Positions 1-8,870 of a stretch of 43,471 nt of DNA are shown piece after piece. Below the pieces are notes generated by a model that was not told the DNA's origin, did not search any database, and worked only from the letters and a program-made list of their open reading frames with translations. This stretch comes from Flavobacteriaceae bacterium UBA7684 (lineage in GTDB: Bacteria > Bacteroidota > Bacteroidia > Flavobacteriales > Flavobacteriaceae), in assembly GCA_002482885.1 (NCBI GenBank), contig DLGW01000017.1, positions 1 to 43,471 on the forward strand, given 5' to 3'. A program made the translations under genes and the position numbers. The stretch's first letter is position 1, and every line of letters starts with the position of its first letter.

Positions 1-65
1 GGGATTCGAACCCCCGACCCTCTGGGTGTAAACCAGATGCTCTGAACCAACTGAGCTAATCGCCC
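1..65 (-). tRNA. tRNA-Val (anticodon TAC), 3' end cut by the window
   Basis: Read on the minus strand the sequence starts GGGCGATTAGCTCAG, has a TCTGG/CCAGA anticodon stem around the loop TTTACAC, and ends with a T-arm containing GGTTCGAATCC. The anticodon is TAC, which decodes valine. The 5' end is at 65; the last bases of the acceptor stem lie before position 1. Confidence 0.95.
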
Positions 66-76
66 GAATGCGAGTG

Positions 77-106
77 CAAATATACTAGGGAGTTTTTATT
101 TTGCAA
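77..106 (-). promoter_or_regulatory. Flavobacterial promoter of tRNA-Val
   Basis: On the minus strand a -33 TTG (104-106) is followed after 19 bp by the -7 box TATATTTG (77-84), 11 bp upstream of the mature tRNA 5' end. It matches the Bacteroidetes sigma consensus TTG-N17-19-TAnnTTTG. The box plus following bases, TATATTTGCACTCGCA, recur at the tRNA promoter near the window's right end. Confidence 0.8.
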
Positions 107-165
107 GTATTAATCTCATTTTTTTTGTGTAAGTTTTTAAAGAACAGTAAAGGTTTAAATTTTCT

Positions 166-195
166 TTGCTTTCTGTTGTAAAGCGTTTATTTTTG
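166..195 (+). promoter_or_regulatory. Promoter of purC
   Basis: A TTG at 166-168, 19 bp of spacer and TATTTTTG at 188-195 match the Bacteroidetes TTG/TAnnTTTG consensus. The box ends 21 bp before the purC ATG, leaving a very short leader. Confidence 0.7.
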
Positions 196-216
196 AGCCT
201 GTAAAAATACTACGCT

Positions 217-1170
217 ATGAGCTATACAATTACGACTACGGATTTTAATTTTCCGAATCAAAAAAACATATACCGAGGTAAAGTTCGCGAGGTTTATACC
301 ATTAAGGATGATATTTTGGTGATGGTGGCTACCGATAGACTGTCTGCTTTTGATGTGGTGATGCCTAAAGGAATTCCTTACAAAGGACAAATCTTAAATC
401 AAATTGCCACTAAGTTCATGCAAATGACCGAAGATATTGTGCCGAATTGGTTGATTGGTACGCCAGACCCGAATGTTGCAGTAGGGCATGCCTGCGAACC
501 TTTTAAAGTAGAAATGGTAATCAGAGGTTATTTGTCAGGACATGCTGCGCGTGAATATGCTTTGGGTAAACGTTTTTTATGCGGAGTGCCTATGCCAGAG
601 CGCATGAAAGAAAATGATAAATTTCCACAACCTATTATTACACCGACCACCAAAGCACCGAATGGTTCGCATGACGAAGACATTTCGCGTGAAGATATCT
701 TAAAAAATAATTTGGTTACCGAAGAGGATTATGTAGTGTTGGAAAATTATACCCGTGCTTTGTTTCAAAGAGGTACCGAAATCGCAGCCCAACGAGGATT
801 AATTTTGGTAGATACTAAATACGAATTCGGAAAAACCAAAGACGGTAAAATTGTATTGATTGACGAAATTCATACGCCAGATTCTTCTCGTTATTTTTAC
901 GCTGACGGATATCAAGAAAGACAAGACAACGACGAATCACAAAAACAATTATCTAAAGAATTTGTGCGTCAGTGGTTGATTGCTAACGGATTTCAAGGAA
1001 AAGTAGGACAATCTATTCCAGACATGACCGAAGAATATATTCAAACGGTTTCGGAAAGATACATTGAACTATACGAGCAAATTATTGGTGAAAAATTTGT
1101 GAAAGCAGACATTACTAATATTGACAAACGCATAGAAGATAACGTAAACACATTCTTAAAAACCTTGTAG
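217..1170 (+). CDS. purC: Phosphoribosylaminoimidazole-succinocarboxamide synthase (SAICAR synthase)
   Basis: PurC joins CAIR and aspartate, using ATP, to make SAICAR in de novo purine synthesis in the cytosol. The 317-residue protein has the N-terminal ATP-binding motif YRGKVREVY, the segment VATDRLSAFDVVMP, the substrate-binding GSHDEDISRE and the signature LVDTKYEFG followed by DEIHTPDSSR. Length fits the longer PurC form common in Bacteroidetes. The ATG at 217 follows a good promoter and gives the expected N-terminus. It stands alone, with a hairpin terminator after it. Identification is secure. Confidence 0.97.
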   Translation: MSYTITTTDFNFPNQKNIYRGKVREVYTIKDDILVMVATDRLSAFDVVMPKGIPYKGQILNQIATKFMQMTEDIVPNWLIGTPDPNVAVGHACEPFKVEMVIRGYLSGHAAREYALGKRFLCGVPMPERMKENDKFPQPIITPTTKAPNGSHDEDISREDILKNNLVTEEDYVVLENYTRALFQRGTEIAAQRGLILVDTKYEFGKTKDGKIVLIDEIHTPDSSRYFYADGYQERQDNDESQKQLSKEFVRQWLIANGFQGKVGQSIPDMTEEYIQTVSERYIELYEQIIGEKFVKADITNIDKRIEDNVNTFLKTL

Positions 1171-1190
1171 TTTTTAAGTTAATTCCTTTA

Positions 1191-1237
1191 AAAGTCAAAT
1201 TAAACAACAAAGCTTTTGTTTAATTTGGCTTTTGTAT
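1191..1237 (+). terminator. Rho-independent terminator after purC
   Basis: AGTCAAATTAAACAA (1193-1207) pairs with TTGTTTAATTTGGCT (1216-1230) with one G-U pair and an 8-base loop, followed by TTTGTATTT. It lies between the convergent purC and WYL-regulator genes and may serve both. Confidence 0.7.
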
Positions 1238-1248
1238 TTATGGTTATT

Positions 1249-2160
1249 TTATTTAAGATAAAAATCAAGTGTTTTTAATAATTTGATTTTAATCTCTTCT
1301 TTTAAACTTTCGGGTTCTAAAACTTTAACGTCTGCTCCCATAGATAATATTTCCATTACAAAGTCATAAGTTGGGCTCATATATAATTCAATTATACATT
1401 CAGTTTCGTTTTCGTAAACTGTTTTTTGAGAAGAATGTAAGGGTAAAGATTTAATATGATTAGCTTGTTCATGAGAAAACCATAGTTTGATTTTTTCGGG
1501 TTTGGTTTCATCGGTTATAATTCCAAATGAATATTTGAATTTTTTATCGGGATTAAAATCTTTAGGATATGGGAATTTTTCCCTAGAAATATCTACATCC
1601 GAAATTCGGTCTAATCCAAAAGTTTTAAAAACTCCATCTTTTGAGTCTTGAGCAACTAAATACCAACGGTTTCGGGCTTCTTTTAAAGCTAATGGATATA
1701 CTGAACGAACTTTTTTTTCGTTATTGGTTTTCCAAAATTTTTCGTGAGTGAATTTTATCTTATAATGATTTTTAATAGCATGAAGTAAACCGTGCATGTT
1801 CTCGGCTCCTAAATGTTTTCTTTTTTCGATAATAATGTGATTAGAAACAGTATCAGAAATACTTAGGGCATTAAAAATTTGAAAAGATTCTATCAGTCTG
1901 TCTGTTTTTACTTCATCAGCATCTTGTGTAATTTCATATACATTTTTCGAACGATTGTATTCGATATCAATTTTATATATTTCTCTGATTTCATAAATAT
2001 CACGTTCAAAAGTACGTTTTGAAATCACATAATTTTCTTCATCGTTAATGGAATGTTTTTCCAAGTGATTTTGTAAATCTTTAAAAGAACAAGGATTGGA
2101 ACGTAATTTATTGATGATTAAATGATGACGTTTGATGAACTGTTTTTTAGACATACTCAA
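1249..2160 (-). CDS. WYL-domain transcriptional regulator
   Basis: A 303-residue regulator. Residues 1-80 form a winged-helix DeoR-like DNA-binding region (basic, with SKRTFERDIYEIREIYKIDIEY typical of the recognition helix and wing). The WYL domain follows; its family motif region reads RSVYPLALKEARNRWYLVAQD near residue 160, with W and Y kept. A WCX-type C-terminal extension covers roughly 220-303. WYL proteins sense ligands, possibly nucleic acids or nucleotides, and often control stress or defence genes; the target here is unknown. It ends the leftward block: the GIY-YIG gene lies 7 bp upstream, so the two are probably co-transcribed. Confidence 0.85.
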   Translation of the reverse strand: MSMSKKQFIKRHHLIINKLRSNPCSFKDLQNHLEKHSINDEENYVISKRTFERDIYEIREIYKIDIEYNRSKNVYEITQDADEVKTDRLIESFQIFNALSISDTVSNHIIIEKRKHLGAENMHGLLHAIKNHYKIKFTHEKFWKTNNEKKVRSVYPLALKEARNRWYLVAQDSKDGVFKTFGLDRISDVDISREKFPYPKDFNPDKKFKYSFGIITDETKPEKIKLWFSHEQANHIKSLPLHSSQKTVYENETECIIELYMSPTYDFVMEILSMGADVKVLEPESLKEEIKIKLLKTLDFYLK

Positions 2161-2167
2161 ATTTTTA

Positions 2168-2743
2168 TTATTGCTTTCCTACGATTGGATTATAAATATC
2201 TCTTAAAACATGCTCAATTTTATGAACTAACAAGTCGTAATGGTCTGTTTTTATTTCAACATATTTTATTTTGAAGGTTTCATCTTGAATGCTTTTTCTT
2301 TGGTTTAATTTTAAAGCAGATGTTGTGCTTTCAGGAAGTAATGAATAAAGATGTTCTTTTATTCTTTTTTTTAAGTCAGCTGATTTTCCAATATAAAAAG
2401 GAATCCATTTTTCAAGATTAATTTTTTCGTCTTTAGAAAGATTTTCCAATCGAGAAGGCGAGTAAATAGGAGCTTTATTAATTGTGTCATTTTTCCATTT
2501 TCTTTCAAAAACTTGTCCCCACTTTTTTATATCATTAAACTCGTAGTTTCTTTTAATCTCAAAAAAATAAATCCCTTTAAATTTTTCTTTTTCACTAAGC
2601 TTTTCTATTTCGAGTTTAATTTCGTCTAAATTATTTAGATTAAATTCTCTTCCAATTTCTTTAAATATAATACTCTTTGAAAGCTCTTCAATTTTATCAT
2701 TTAAAGCTTTTAAATCTTTCTCGATAGAGGTTAAATCATTCAT
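2168..2743 (-). CDS. GIY-YIG nuclease-like protein
   Basis: A 191-residue protein. Residues 1-55 are charged and probably coiled-coil (LKALNDKIEELSKSI and similar). A GIY-YIG-type core follows: GIYFF at about 57-61, FYIGKS at 116-121, then DLKKRIKEHL with the conserved Arg, and near the C-terminus IEHVLRDIYNPIVGK, which supplies the Glu and Asn expected in this fold. About 55 residues separate the two half-motifs, far more than in UvrC- or SLX1-type domains, so an insertion is present. It sits 7 bp upstream of the WYL regulator. The substrate is unknown and nuclease activity is an inference from the motif. Confidence 0.65.
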   Translation of the reverse strand: MNDLTSIEKDLKALNDKIEELSKSIIFKEIGREFNLNNLDEIKLEIEKLSEKEKFKGIYFFEIKRNYEFNDIKKWGQVFERKWKNDTINKAPIYSPSRLENLSKDEKINLEKWIPFYIGKSADLKKRIKEHLYSLLPESTTSALKLNQRKSIQDETFKIKYVEIKTDHYDLLVHKIEHVLRDIYNPIVGKQ

Positions 2744-2762
2744 AATTGTAAGGTGGTAAAAG

Positions 2763-3266
2763 TTAGTTGTTGTATAAATTTATTAAATATCGGAAAGTAA
2801 CTTCCCAATTTGGAAATTTTTCAGAACCAAAATGGATGTGTGTACCTGAAAAATTTTCTACGCCATTGCAAATACGGTCATCTACTAGAAAATCTCCAAT
2901 ATTTAAGTCTTTTCTATGGGTAAGAATAAGTCTTTTTGAAGCTATTTCTCCAAAATGTTTTTCAATCCAAATCCTTTTACCAGTAAATGAATGTGGCGCA
3001 TTCCACATAGGAGTTGATAAAAAATAGACCTCAAATTTTTCAAATAATAGAGAAACCGTTTCAATGGCTAAATTCACAGGAGGTATATGATGAAAAAAAT
3101 CTTCGTTTGCCTCGCAAATCACATCAACTTTGTTATTTCTAATTATGGCTTGATTTGAATCATTTTCGTGATTCATATTATTGATTTCTGAATCGTAAAT
3201 CTCTAGAGCTTTATCGAAATCTGCGATTACGCCATCCATATCTATGTATAAAACTTTCTTTTTCAT
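2763..3266 (-). CDS. 5'(3')-deoxyribonucleotidase-type HAD phosphatase
   Basis: A 167-residue protein opening LYIDMDGVIADF, the HAD motif I with nucleophile Asp9 and acid/base Asp11. Later segments LSTPMWN (motif II region), KRLILTHRKDL (motif III Lys) and DFLVDDR (motif IV acidic pair) follow the order of the NT5C family, which dephosphorylates deoxyribonucleoside monophosphates. The length fits. It lies 19 bp upstream of the GIY-YIG gene, which suggests one leftward transcript with it and the WYL gene. Specificity for deoxynucleotides is inferred from the family. Confidence 0.85.
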   Translation of the reverse strand: MKKKVLYIDMDGVIADFDKALEIYDSEINNMNHENDSNQAIIRNNKVDVICEANEDFFHHIPPVNLAIETVSLLFEKFEVYFLSTPMWNAPHSFTGKRIWIEKHFGEIASKRLILTHRKDLNIGDFLVDDRICNGVENFSGTHIHFGSEKFPNWEVTFRYLINLYNN

Positions 3267-3356
3267 GGTTTTAATTTTATTCTTTCAGTATTAGAAAATA
3301 ACATCATGCTGTTAAACCACTGATTGAAATACTATTTAATGATAAGTACTGAATAT

Positions 3357-3650
3357 TTAACGTCTAGATAGCTCATTTCCGTTTTTATCTAGTGTTATAA
3401 GCCAGTTTTCATATTTAACAGTAAAAGTATTACCTGAAACACTTTTGACTTCTCTATTGTTTGCATTTATTCTTTTTATTTCATTGCAATTTTCATCGTA
3501 TGTTATTATCCAACCTTCTGAAATAATAACAAAAAAATCACTTGTAAATCCAGCAATTTCTCGTCTGGTATCACTCATGCGTTTAATTTCGTTCCCATTG
3601 GAGCCATAAATAATTATCCAACCGTCTTTTACTTGAATGTCTGAAATCAT
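3357..3650 (-). CDS. Small protein of three 36-residue repeats, function unknown
   Basis: A 97-residue protein without a signal peptide, made of three tandem repeats with the pattern (D/E)(G/N)WxIxxxxxNxNE(I/L)xR. The tryptophans fall at residues 11, 47 and 83, an exact 36-residue period. The repeats alternate beta-strand-like stretches (WIIIY, FFVIIS, FTVKY) with turns (DENCNE, DKNGNE), as in blade or hairpin repeats. I recognise no enzyme motif. It stands apart from its neighbours by 90 and 151 bp of AT-rich sequence. Confidence 0.6.
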   Translation of the reverse strand: MISDIQVKDGWIIIYGSNGNEIKRMSDTRREIAGFTSDFFVIISEGWIITYDENCNEIKRINANNREVKSVSGNTFTVKYENWLITLDKNGNELSRR

Positions 3651-3801
3651 GTTTTTCGTTTTTTGTTGTTGTACTTACTCTATTCGGTTTTCAGCTTACC
3701 CGATTTATATTATTAATACTAAAGTCGCGTTTTTTTATATATTAATTTAATACTTTCTACCGTTGTAATAAATTTGCTAACACTAAGCTTAATGATTCAA
3801 A

Positions 3802-4887
3802 TTAGAAATTAAATCCTATAACTTTATTTACTTTCGATTTGTAATTTGTATCCGCTTCAAAATTGAAAATATCTGCTAAGGCTAACGGATTATTAACTTC
3901 AATGTCGTGTCCTAATTTTTTAAAAAGGGTATTGGATTTTTCAATAGTAAGTGGTTTAAAATCATAAATAGTTGTTAATCGTCCTTTTCTTAGTAAAGCT
4001 TTATCTATGTTTTTTAAATCTGTATTAAAAGTAGCAATGATTTGAATGCCTAGACTTTCTCCCAATAATCCATCGGTTAAGTTTAATAAAAATGAGAGTT
4101 TAGAATTATGATTACCATTTCTAGATAGAATCAATTCTTCGGCATCTTCAATAACTAGAATGCTGTTTTGATTGTTCAATAAAAATTCGGTAAAAGATAA
4201 GTCATCTAAATTTCCAGCTATTTTTGGGGATAGAAATATAACTTGTTTGTTCTGTTGATGAATTAAATATTTTATATAAGTACTTTTTCCCGTGCCGGGT
4301 AATCCATGAAAAAGATATAAGCCTTTGGTTTTCGGTTTTTTTATGTTTTTTAAAATAAGCTGATGTATATTTTTAAAATCATCATTGTAGTGTAGGTCAA
4401 GGTTTAATTTTGGTTTTTTTATTTCAATCTCTTTAGTGGTAAGCTTACTATTCGCATTTATAATAAAACTAATTTTTGTGTTTCTTTTAGGTTTAATTTT
4501 GAATTTAAGCAATCTGTTTTGTAGTTGTTGGGCTTCTTCTTCCAATTCAGGATTAAAAAGTAAATACACGTTTTTATTATATAAGTTAATTACGATAGTG
4601 TTTTTTAAAATGAAGTAGTGGTCTGAATAATAATTTTTTTTGGCTTCACGAATATAGGTTTGACTGTAATGAGTTTGAATAATTTGATCTTTTAATTCCA
4701 AAGAAATCCATTTTCTCATAGCCGTAATGTCAATGTAGTCAATGCTTTTAATATTAGGGATTTTATCAAAATAACAATGATAAAGTCGGAGTTGATTAAT
4801 GTAGCTGTTCCCTGATAAATAGATGTCTAAAGAATTATTCTTTAAATTCAATTCTTCTTTTGATAATGTTTCCATTTGATTTTCCAT
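3802..4887 (-). CDS. AAA family ATPase, BCS1-like
   Basis: A 361-residue protein. The first about 160 residues match nothing I recognise. The AAA module follows: Walker A GLPGTGKST (195-203), Walker B ILVIEDAEE (243-251), sensor 1 IIATFN with Asn288, and LLRKGRLTTIYDF (from 298) carrying the arginine region. GR(L/V) followed by a short lid resembles BCS1/FtsH-like AAA proteins, where it is usually GRMD. There is no transmembrane segment, unlike mitochondrial BCS1. It probably remodels a protein partner; the partner is not evident from the neighbours. Confidence 0.75.
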   Translation of the reverse strand: MENQMETLSKEELNLKNNSLDIYLSGNSYINQLRLYHCYFDKIPNIKSIDYIDITAMRKWISLELKDQIIQTHYSQTYIREAKKNYYSDHYFILKNTIVINLYNKNVYLLFNPELEEEAQQLQNRLLKFKIKPKRNTKISFIINANSKLTTKEIEIKKPKLNLDLHYNDDFKNIHQLILKNIKKPKTKGLYLFHGLPGTGKSTYIKYLIHQQNKQVIFLSPKIAGNLDDLSFTEFLLNNQNSILVIEDAEELILSRNGNHNSKLSFLLNLTDGLLGESLGIQIIATFNTDLKNIDKALLRKGRLTTIYDFKPLTIEKSNTLFKKLGHDIEVNNPLALADIFNFEADTNYKSKVNKVIGFNF

Positions 4888-5069
4888 GATTACTACTTTT
4901 AATATGAATCAAAAGTATTTATCAACCACGCCAAACTACGACGTGGTTAGAAATTAATTTGCGGATTTTTCAAATTGCCTAATAACTCAATTAAATTATC
5001 TTTGAGCTTTTATATTTTGAAAGGTTTGAATTCGGCTTTTCATCATATTAATTTTTTTAATCTTTTCTA

Positions 5070-6707
5070 ATGATTTCAGTAGACGCTATTTCAGTTCAAT
5101 TCGGAGGAACCACTTTATTCAGCGATGTTTCATTTTCAATCAATGAAAACGATAAAATTGCTTTGATGGGAAAAAACGGAGCAGGAAAATCCACTTTGTT
5201 AAAAATATTAGCAGGCGAAAGCAAACCCTCTACAGGAAGCATTTCAGCGCCTAAAGATGCCGTAATTGCTTATTTGCCACAGCATTTGTTAACTACCGAT
5301 GGCGCTACAGTTTTTGAAGAAACTTCTAAAGCGTTTAGTGAAATCTTTAAAATGAAAGCCGAAATCGACTACATCAATGAGCAATTAACCATCAGAACCG
5401 ATTACGAAAGTGATGCTTACATGAAGTTGATTGAACAGGTTTCTGATTTAAGCGAAAAGTTTTATGCCATTGAAGAAGTCAATTACGAAGCAGAGGTTGA
5501 AAAAATATTAATCGGATTAGGGTTTGAACGCGCTGATTTTACCAGACCAACTTCAGAATTTTCAGGAGGATGGCGTATGCGCATAGAATTAGCCAAAATT
5601 TTATTAAAACAACCTGACTTAATCTTGTTGGATGAACCTACCAACCACATGGATATTGAAAGTATTCAATGGTTGGAAGATTTTTTGGTGAATAGTGCCA
5701 AAGCTGTAGTGGTTATCTCTCACGATAGGGCTTTTGTAGATAACATTACCAATCGTACCATCGAAGTAACTATGGGGCGTATATATGATTATAAAGCCAA
5801 GTATTCTCATTATTTAGAATTAAGAAAAGACAGAAGAGTTCATCAGCAAAAAGCTTACGATGAACAACAGCGAATGATTGCTGACAATCAAGCATTTATT
5901 GACCGTTTTAGAGGTACTTTTTCAAAAACAGATGCGGTGCAATCACGGGTTAAAATGCTAGAAAAATTAGTACTTGTTCAGGTTGACGAGGTGGACACAT
6001 CAGCATTAAAATTAAAATTTCCATCTGCAGTACGTTCGGGGCAATACCCTGTAATTGCAAAAGATTTAACCAAATCTTATGGTGACCACGTGGTGTTTAA
6101 AGACGCTAATTTAGTGATTGAACGCGGTCAAAAAGTAGCTTTTGTGGGTAAAAATGGTGAAGGAAAATCGACTATGATTAAAGCCATTATGAAAGAAATT
6201 GGTATTGATAGCGGTAGTGTAGAGGTAGGGCACAACTCACAAATTGGATATTTCGCCCAAAATCAAGCCGCGTTATTAGATGAAAATGCCACCATTTTTG
6301 AAACCATTGATAGCATTGCGGTGGGTGAAATCAGAACACAAATCAAAAATATTTTAGGAGCTTTTATGTTTAGTGGTGATGACATTACCAAAAAAGTAAA
6401 AGTGCTTTCTGGAGGTGAAAAAACCCGTTTAGCCATGATAAAACTGTTGTTAGAACCTGTAAATATCTTAATTTTGGATGAGCCTTCTAACCATTTGGAT
6501 ATGAAGACCAAAGACATCATTAAAGATGCCTTAAGAGATTTTGATGGTACTTTAATACTAGTATCTCACGATCGTGATTTTTTAGACGGATTGGCAACAA
6601 AAGTTTTTGAATTTGGCAACAAACGCGTAAAAGAACATTTTGAAGATATTAAGGGATTCTTAGCGCTTAAAAAGATGGAATCTTTACGAGAAATCGAAAA
6701 AAAATAA
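5070..6707 (+). CDS. ABC-F family ATPase (ribosome-associated, duplicated ABC domains)
   Basis: A 545-residue soluble protein with two ABC domains and no membrane segments. Domain 1 has Walker A GKNGAGKST, signature SGGWRMRIELAK and Walker B LILLDEPTNHMD. Domain 2 has GKNGEGKST, LSGGEKTRLAM and LILDEPSNHLD. The linker between them (about residues 240-310) is basic and helical, as in the P-site tRNA interaction motif. ABC-F proteins act on the ribosome in translation control or antibiotic protection; which role applies cannot be told here. The next gene begins 1 bp after its stop codon, so the two are co-transcribed. Confidence 0.93.
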   Translation: MISVDAISVQFGGTTLFSDVSFSINENDKIALMGKNGAGKSTLLKILAGESKPSTGSISAPKDAVIAYLPQHLLTTDGATVFEETSKAFSEIFKMKAEIDYINEQLTIRTDYESDAYMKLIEQVSDLSEKFYAIEEVNYEAEVEKILIGLGFERADFTRPTSEFSGGWRMRIELAKILLKQPDLILLDEPTNHMDIESIQWLEDFLVNSAKAVVVISHDRAFVDNITNRTIEVTMGRIYDYKAKYSHYLELRKDRRVHQQKAYDEQQRMIADNQAFIDRFRGTFSKTDAVQSRVKMLEKLVLVQVDEVDTSALKLKFPSAVRSGQYPVIAKDLTKSYGDHVVFKDANLVIERGQKVAFVGKNGEGKSTMIKAIMKEIGIDSGSVEVGHNSQIGYFAQNQAALLDENATIFETIDSIAVGEIRTQIKNILGAFMFSGDDITKKVKVLSGGEKTRLAMIKLLLEPVNILILDEPSNHLDMKTKDIIKDALRDFDGTLILVSHDRDFLDGLATKVFEFGNKRVKEHFEDIKGFLALKKMESLREIEKK

Positions 6708-6708
6708 C

Positions 6709-7371
6709 ATGACAAAAATACCCGTATATATGATGCCGGGTTTAGCGGCAAGCTCTAGAATATTTGAAAATATTATTTTAGACGAAGCCCTTTTTGAAGT
6801 CGTTTGGTTGGATTGGATGATGCCGTTACCTAACGAAAGTTTAGTCAATTATTCCAAACGATTTATTGCGCAAAAAATTCATCATGCTAATCCGGTTTTA
6901 ATAGGCGTTTCTTTTGGAGGAATTATTGTACAAGAAATGGCTCGATTGATTCCTGTACATAAAGTCATTATTATTTCTAGCGTGTCGTCGGAACAAGATT
7001 TTCCTAAAAGGATGAAATGGGCAAAAGCCACCAAATTATATAAAATCATACCCACCCGATTAGCCAAACATTTTGGATTATTGGCAAAAATAGCACCGTC
7101 AAAAAAAGTAAAAAACAGAATCCAGTTGTACAGAAAATACCTTTCGGTAAACGATACCGCTTATTTAGACTGGGCTTTAGACAAAATCATCAATTGGAAA
7201 GCTAAACCGATTCAAGCCCCTTTAATTCACATACACGGTACTTACGACGCAGTTTTCCCCATACAATATATTACCTCTAATTACCTCCCGATTAGGCACG
7301 GTACACACATTATGATTTTAAATCGTTACCGTTGGTTTAATCAGCATTTGCCCGCCATTATTTTGGAGTAG
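6709..7371 (+). CDS. Alpha/beta hydrolase
   Basis: A 220-residue protein with an alpha/beta-hydrolase layout: an early oxyanion-hole region (YMMPGLAASSRIF), the nucleophile elbow GVSFGG with Ser near residue 69, an Asp in HGTYDAVFP and a C-terminal His in RHGTHIMI, giving a complete candidate triad. No signal peptide is visible, so it is probably cytosolic. The substrate is unknown. The ATG lies 1 bp after the ABC-F stop, so translation is likely coupled. Confidence 0.8.
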   Translation: MTKIPVYMMPGLAASSRIFENIILDEALFEVVWLDWMMPLPNESLVNYSKRFIAQKIHHANPVLIGVSFGGIIVQEMARLIPVHKVIIISSVSSEQDFPKRMKWAKATKLYKIIPTRLAKHFGLLAKIAPSKKVKNRIQLYRKYLSVNDTAYLDWALDKIINWKAKPIQAPLIHIHGTYDAVFPIQYITSNYLPIRHGTHIMILNRYRWFNQHLPAIILE

Positions 7372-7423
7372 ATTGTTTTTTTCTTTTTAAAATTTTCTTT
7401 GCTTTTAAGAAGGAAAGGAGTAT

Positions 7424-7467
7424 ATGATAAAAATCATCCTAAGATAAAAATGTCCTTTTTACATTTG
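7424..7467 (+). promoter_or_regulatory. FNR-like operator plus -7 box in front of the porin gene
   Basis: The perfect palindrome ATGATAAAAATCAT (7424-7437) resembles the CRP/FNR-family site TTGATnnnnATCAA. After 22 bp comes TACATTTG (7460-7467), a TAnnTTTG box, and no -33 TTG is present. With transcription starting about 4-5 bp after the box, the operator centre falls near -41.5, the class II activator position. The same palindrome with the same 22-bp spacing precedes hemN. Confidence 0.7.
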
Positions 7468-7485
7468 GACATCAAAAAAACTTTT

Positions 7486-8802
7486 ATGAATAATATTCCT
7501 TTAAAATTAAGTGTAGCGATTGCGCTATTAACCATCAGCAATAGTTTTGCTCAGTTTAATGTAGATGGACAATTGATACAAAGAGCAGAGTATCGAAATG
7601 GATTCGGAAAATTATTAAATCAGGGCGAAGAATCCGCAGGATTTATAGGTCAAAGAGCTCGATTAGCCGCTAATTATCAAAAAGATAATTTAAGCATCCA
7701 TGTAAGCATCCAAGATGTTCGAACTTGGGGTAGTGCACCACAAACTAAAACTACGGATGGGTATTTATCGGTTTACGAAGCTTACGCACAAATTAAAACT
7801 TCTGAAAATTGGAACGTAAAACTAGGCCGACAAGAATTGAATTACGATAATTTTCGCTTTTTAGGTAATTTAGACTGGGCACTACAAGGACGTAGTCATG
7901 ATTTTGCTTTGGCGAAATACGAAAAAGACAAAGTGAAGTTTCATGTAGGAGCAGGGTATAATCAAGACGGGGAAAAACTCAGCGGGAATGTTTTTGTAAC
8001 ACCTAATCAGTATAAAACGGCACAATTTGCTCGCTATGAAAAATTTACAGACTCATTCAGTTATTCTTTATTGTTTTGGAATGATGGAAGACAATTTGCT
8101 GCTAAAAATCTAGCAGGCGACGTAATTTACGAAACCGTACGTTATCGTCAAACCTTTGGAATACCTACTTTGAAATATCAAAAAGGAAATACCACTGTTG
8201 CCGCATTTTATTACCATCAATTAGGAAAAGACGTCAATGCAAAAGAAATTAATGCTTATGATGTTAGTTTACAGCTGTCTCAAAAAATCAATCTGAATAC
8301 CGAAAAAGGTAGCTCTTTGTATTTAACCGTTGGAGGGGAAATGATTAGTGGAACCGACACTACCGAAAAAACGAAAAACAATTCCTTTTCGCCACTATAC
8401 GGAACCAATCACAGACATAACGGATACATGGATTATTTTTATGTAGGTGGACGTTATGAAAATGGGGTAGGTTTACAAGACCTATATTTAAGAACAAAAT
8501 ACGATGTGAATGCCAAAACATTTGTGGCTTTAAATGCGCATTATTTTACCACACAAGCACAAGTCACCAATGCTTTAGGCGAAAAACTAGCGAAAGATTT
8601 AGGGGCAGAATTAGATGCAACTATAGGGTATGTATATTCCGACGCGATTTCATTACAAATCGGATACAGTCAATTCTTTGCTCAAGACACCTTTAAATAT
8701 TTACAAGGCACAGCCAACGCTCGTGATACCCAAAATTGGGCTTATTTAATGTTAGTTTATCGACCAACATCGAAGAATAAATTTATAGGGTTGCTCTTTT
8801 AA
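7486..8802 (+). CDS. Outer-membrane porin, alginate-export family
   Basis: A 438-residue protein when started at the ATG at 7486. That start gives a clean signal peptide (MNNIPLKLSVAIALLTISNSFA, cleavage before QFNVDGQL); an upstream in-frame start at 7399 would put 29 unlikely residues first and overlap the operator. The mature protein is rich in alternating beta-strands (QRAEYRNGF, IGQRARLAANY, KLGRQELNYDN) and ends in aromatic-rich strands with a terminal Phe, as outer-membrane barrels do. It resembles the alginate_export porin family, but the transported solute is unknown. Its promoter suggests induction by an FNR-type regulator. Confidence 0.82.
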   Translation: MNNIPLKLSVAIALLTISNSFAQFNVDGQLIQRAEYRNGFGKLLNQGEESAGFIGQRARLAANYQKDNLSIHVSIQDVRTWGSAPQTKTTDGYLSVYEAYAQIKTSENWNVKLGRQELNYDNFRFLGNLDWALQGRSHDFALAKYEKDKVKFHVGAGYNQDGEKLSGNVFVTPNQYKTAQFARYEKFTDSFSYSLLFWNDGRQFAAKNLAGDVIYETVRYRQTFGIPTLKYQKGNTTVAAFYYHQLGKDVNAKEINAYDVSLQLSQKINLNTEKGSSLYLTVGGEMISGTDTTEKTKNNSFSPLYGTNHRHNGYMDYFYVGGRYENGVGLQDLYLRTKYDVNAKTFVALNAHYFTTQAQVTNALGEKLAKDLGAELDATIGYVYSDAISLQIGYSQFFAQDTFKYLQGTANARDTQNWAYLMLVYRPTSKNKFIGLLF

Positions 8803-8817
8803 ACCTTTGTGAAACAT

Positions 8818-8858
8818 AAAAAAAGCCGTCTAAAAATTTATTTTAGACGGCTTTTTTT
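8818..8858 (+). terminator. Strong rho-independent terminator after the porin gene
   Basis: An 18-bp perfect stem (8818-8835 with 8841-8858) encloses a 5-base loop and has a GCCGTCT/AGACGGC core flanked by A and T runs, so it can act in both directions. Confidence 0.9.
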
Positions 8859-8870
8859 ATTTATAGAAAA

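Noticed and set aside
7399..7485. Extra N-terminus of the porin
   Set aside because: It would precede the promoter box and hide the signal peptide that begins at 7486.
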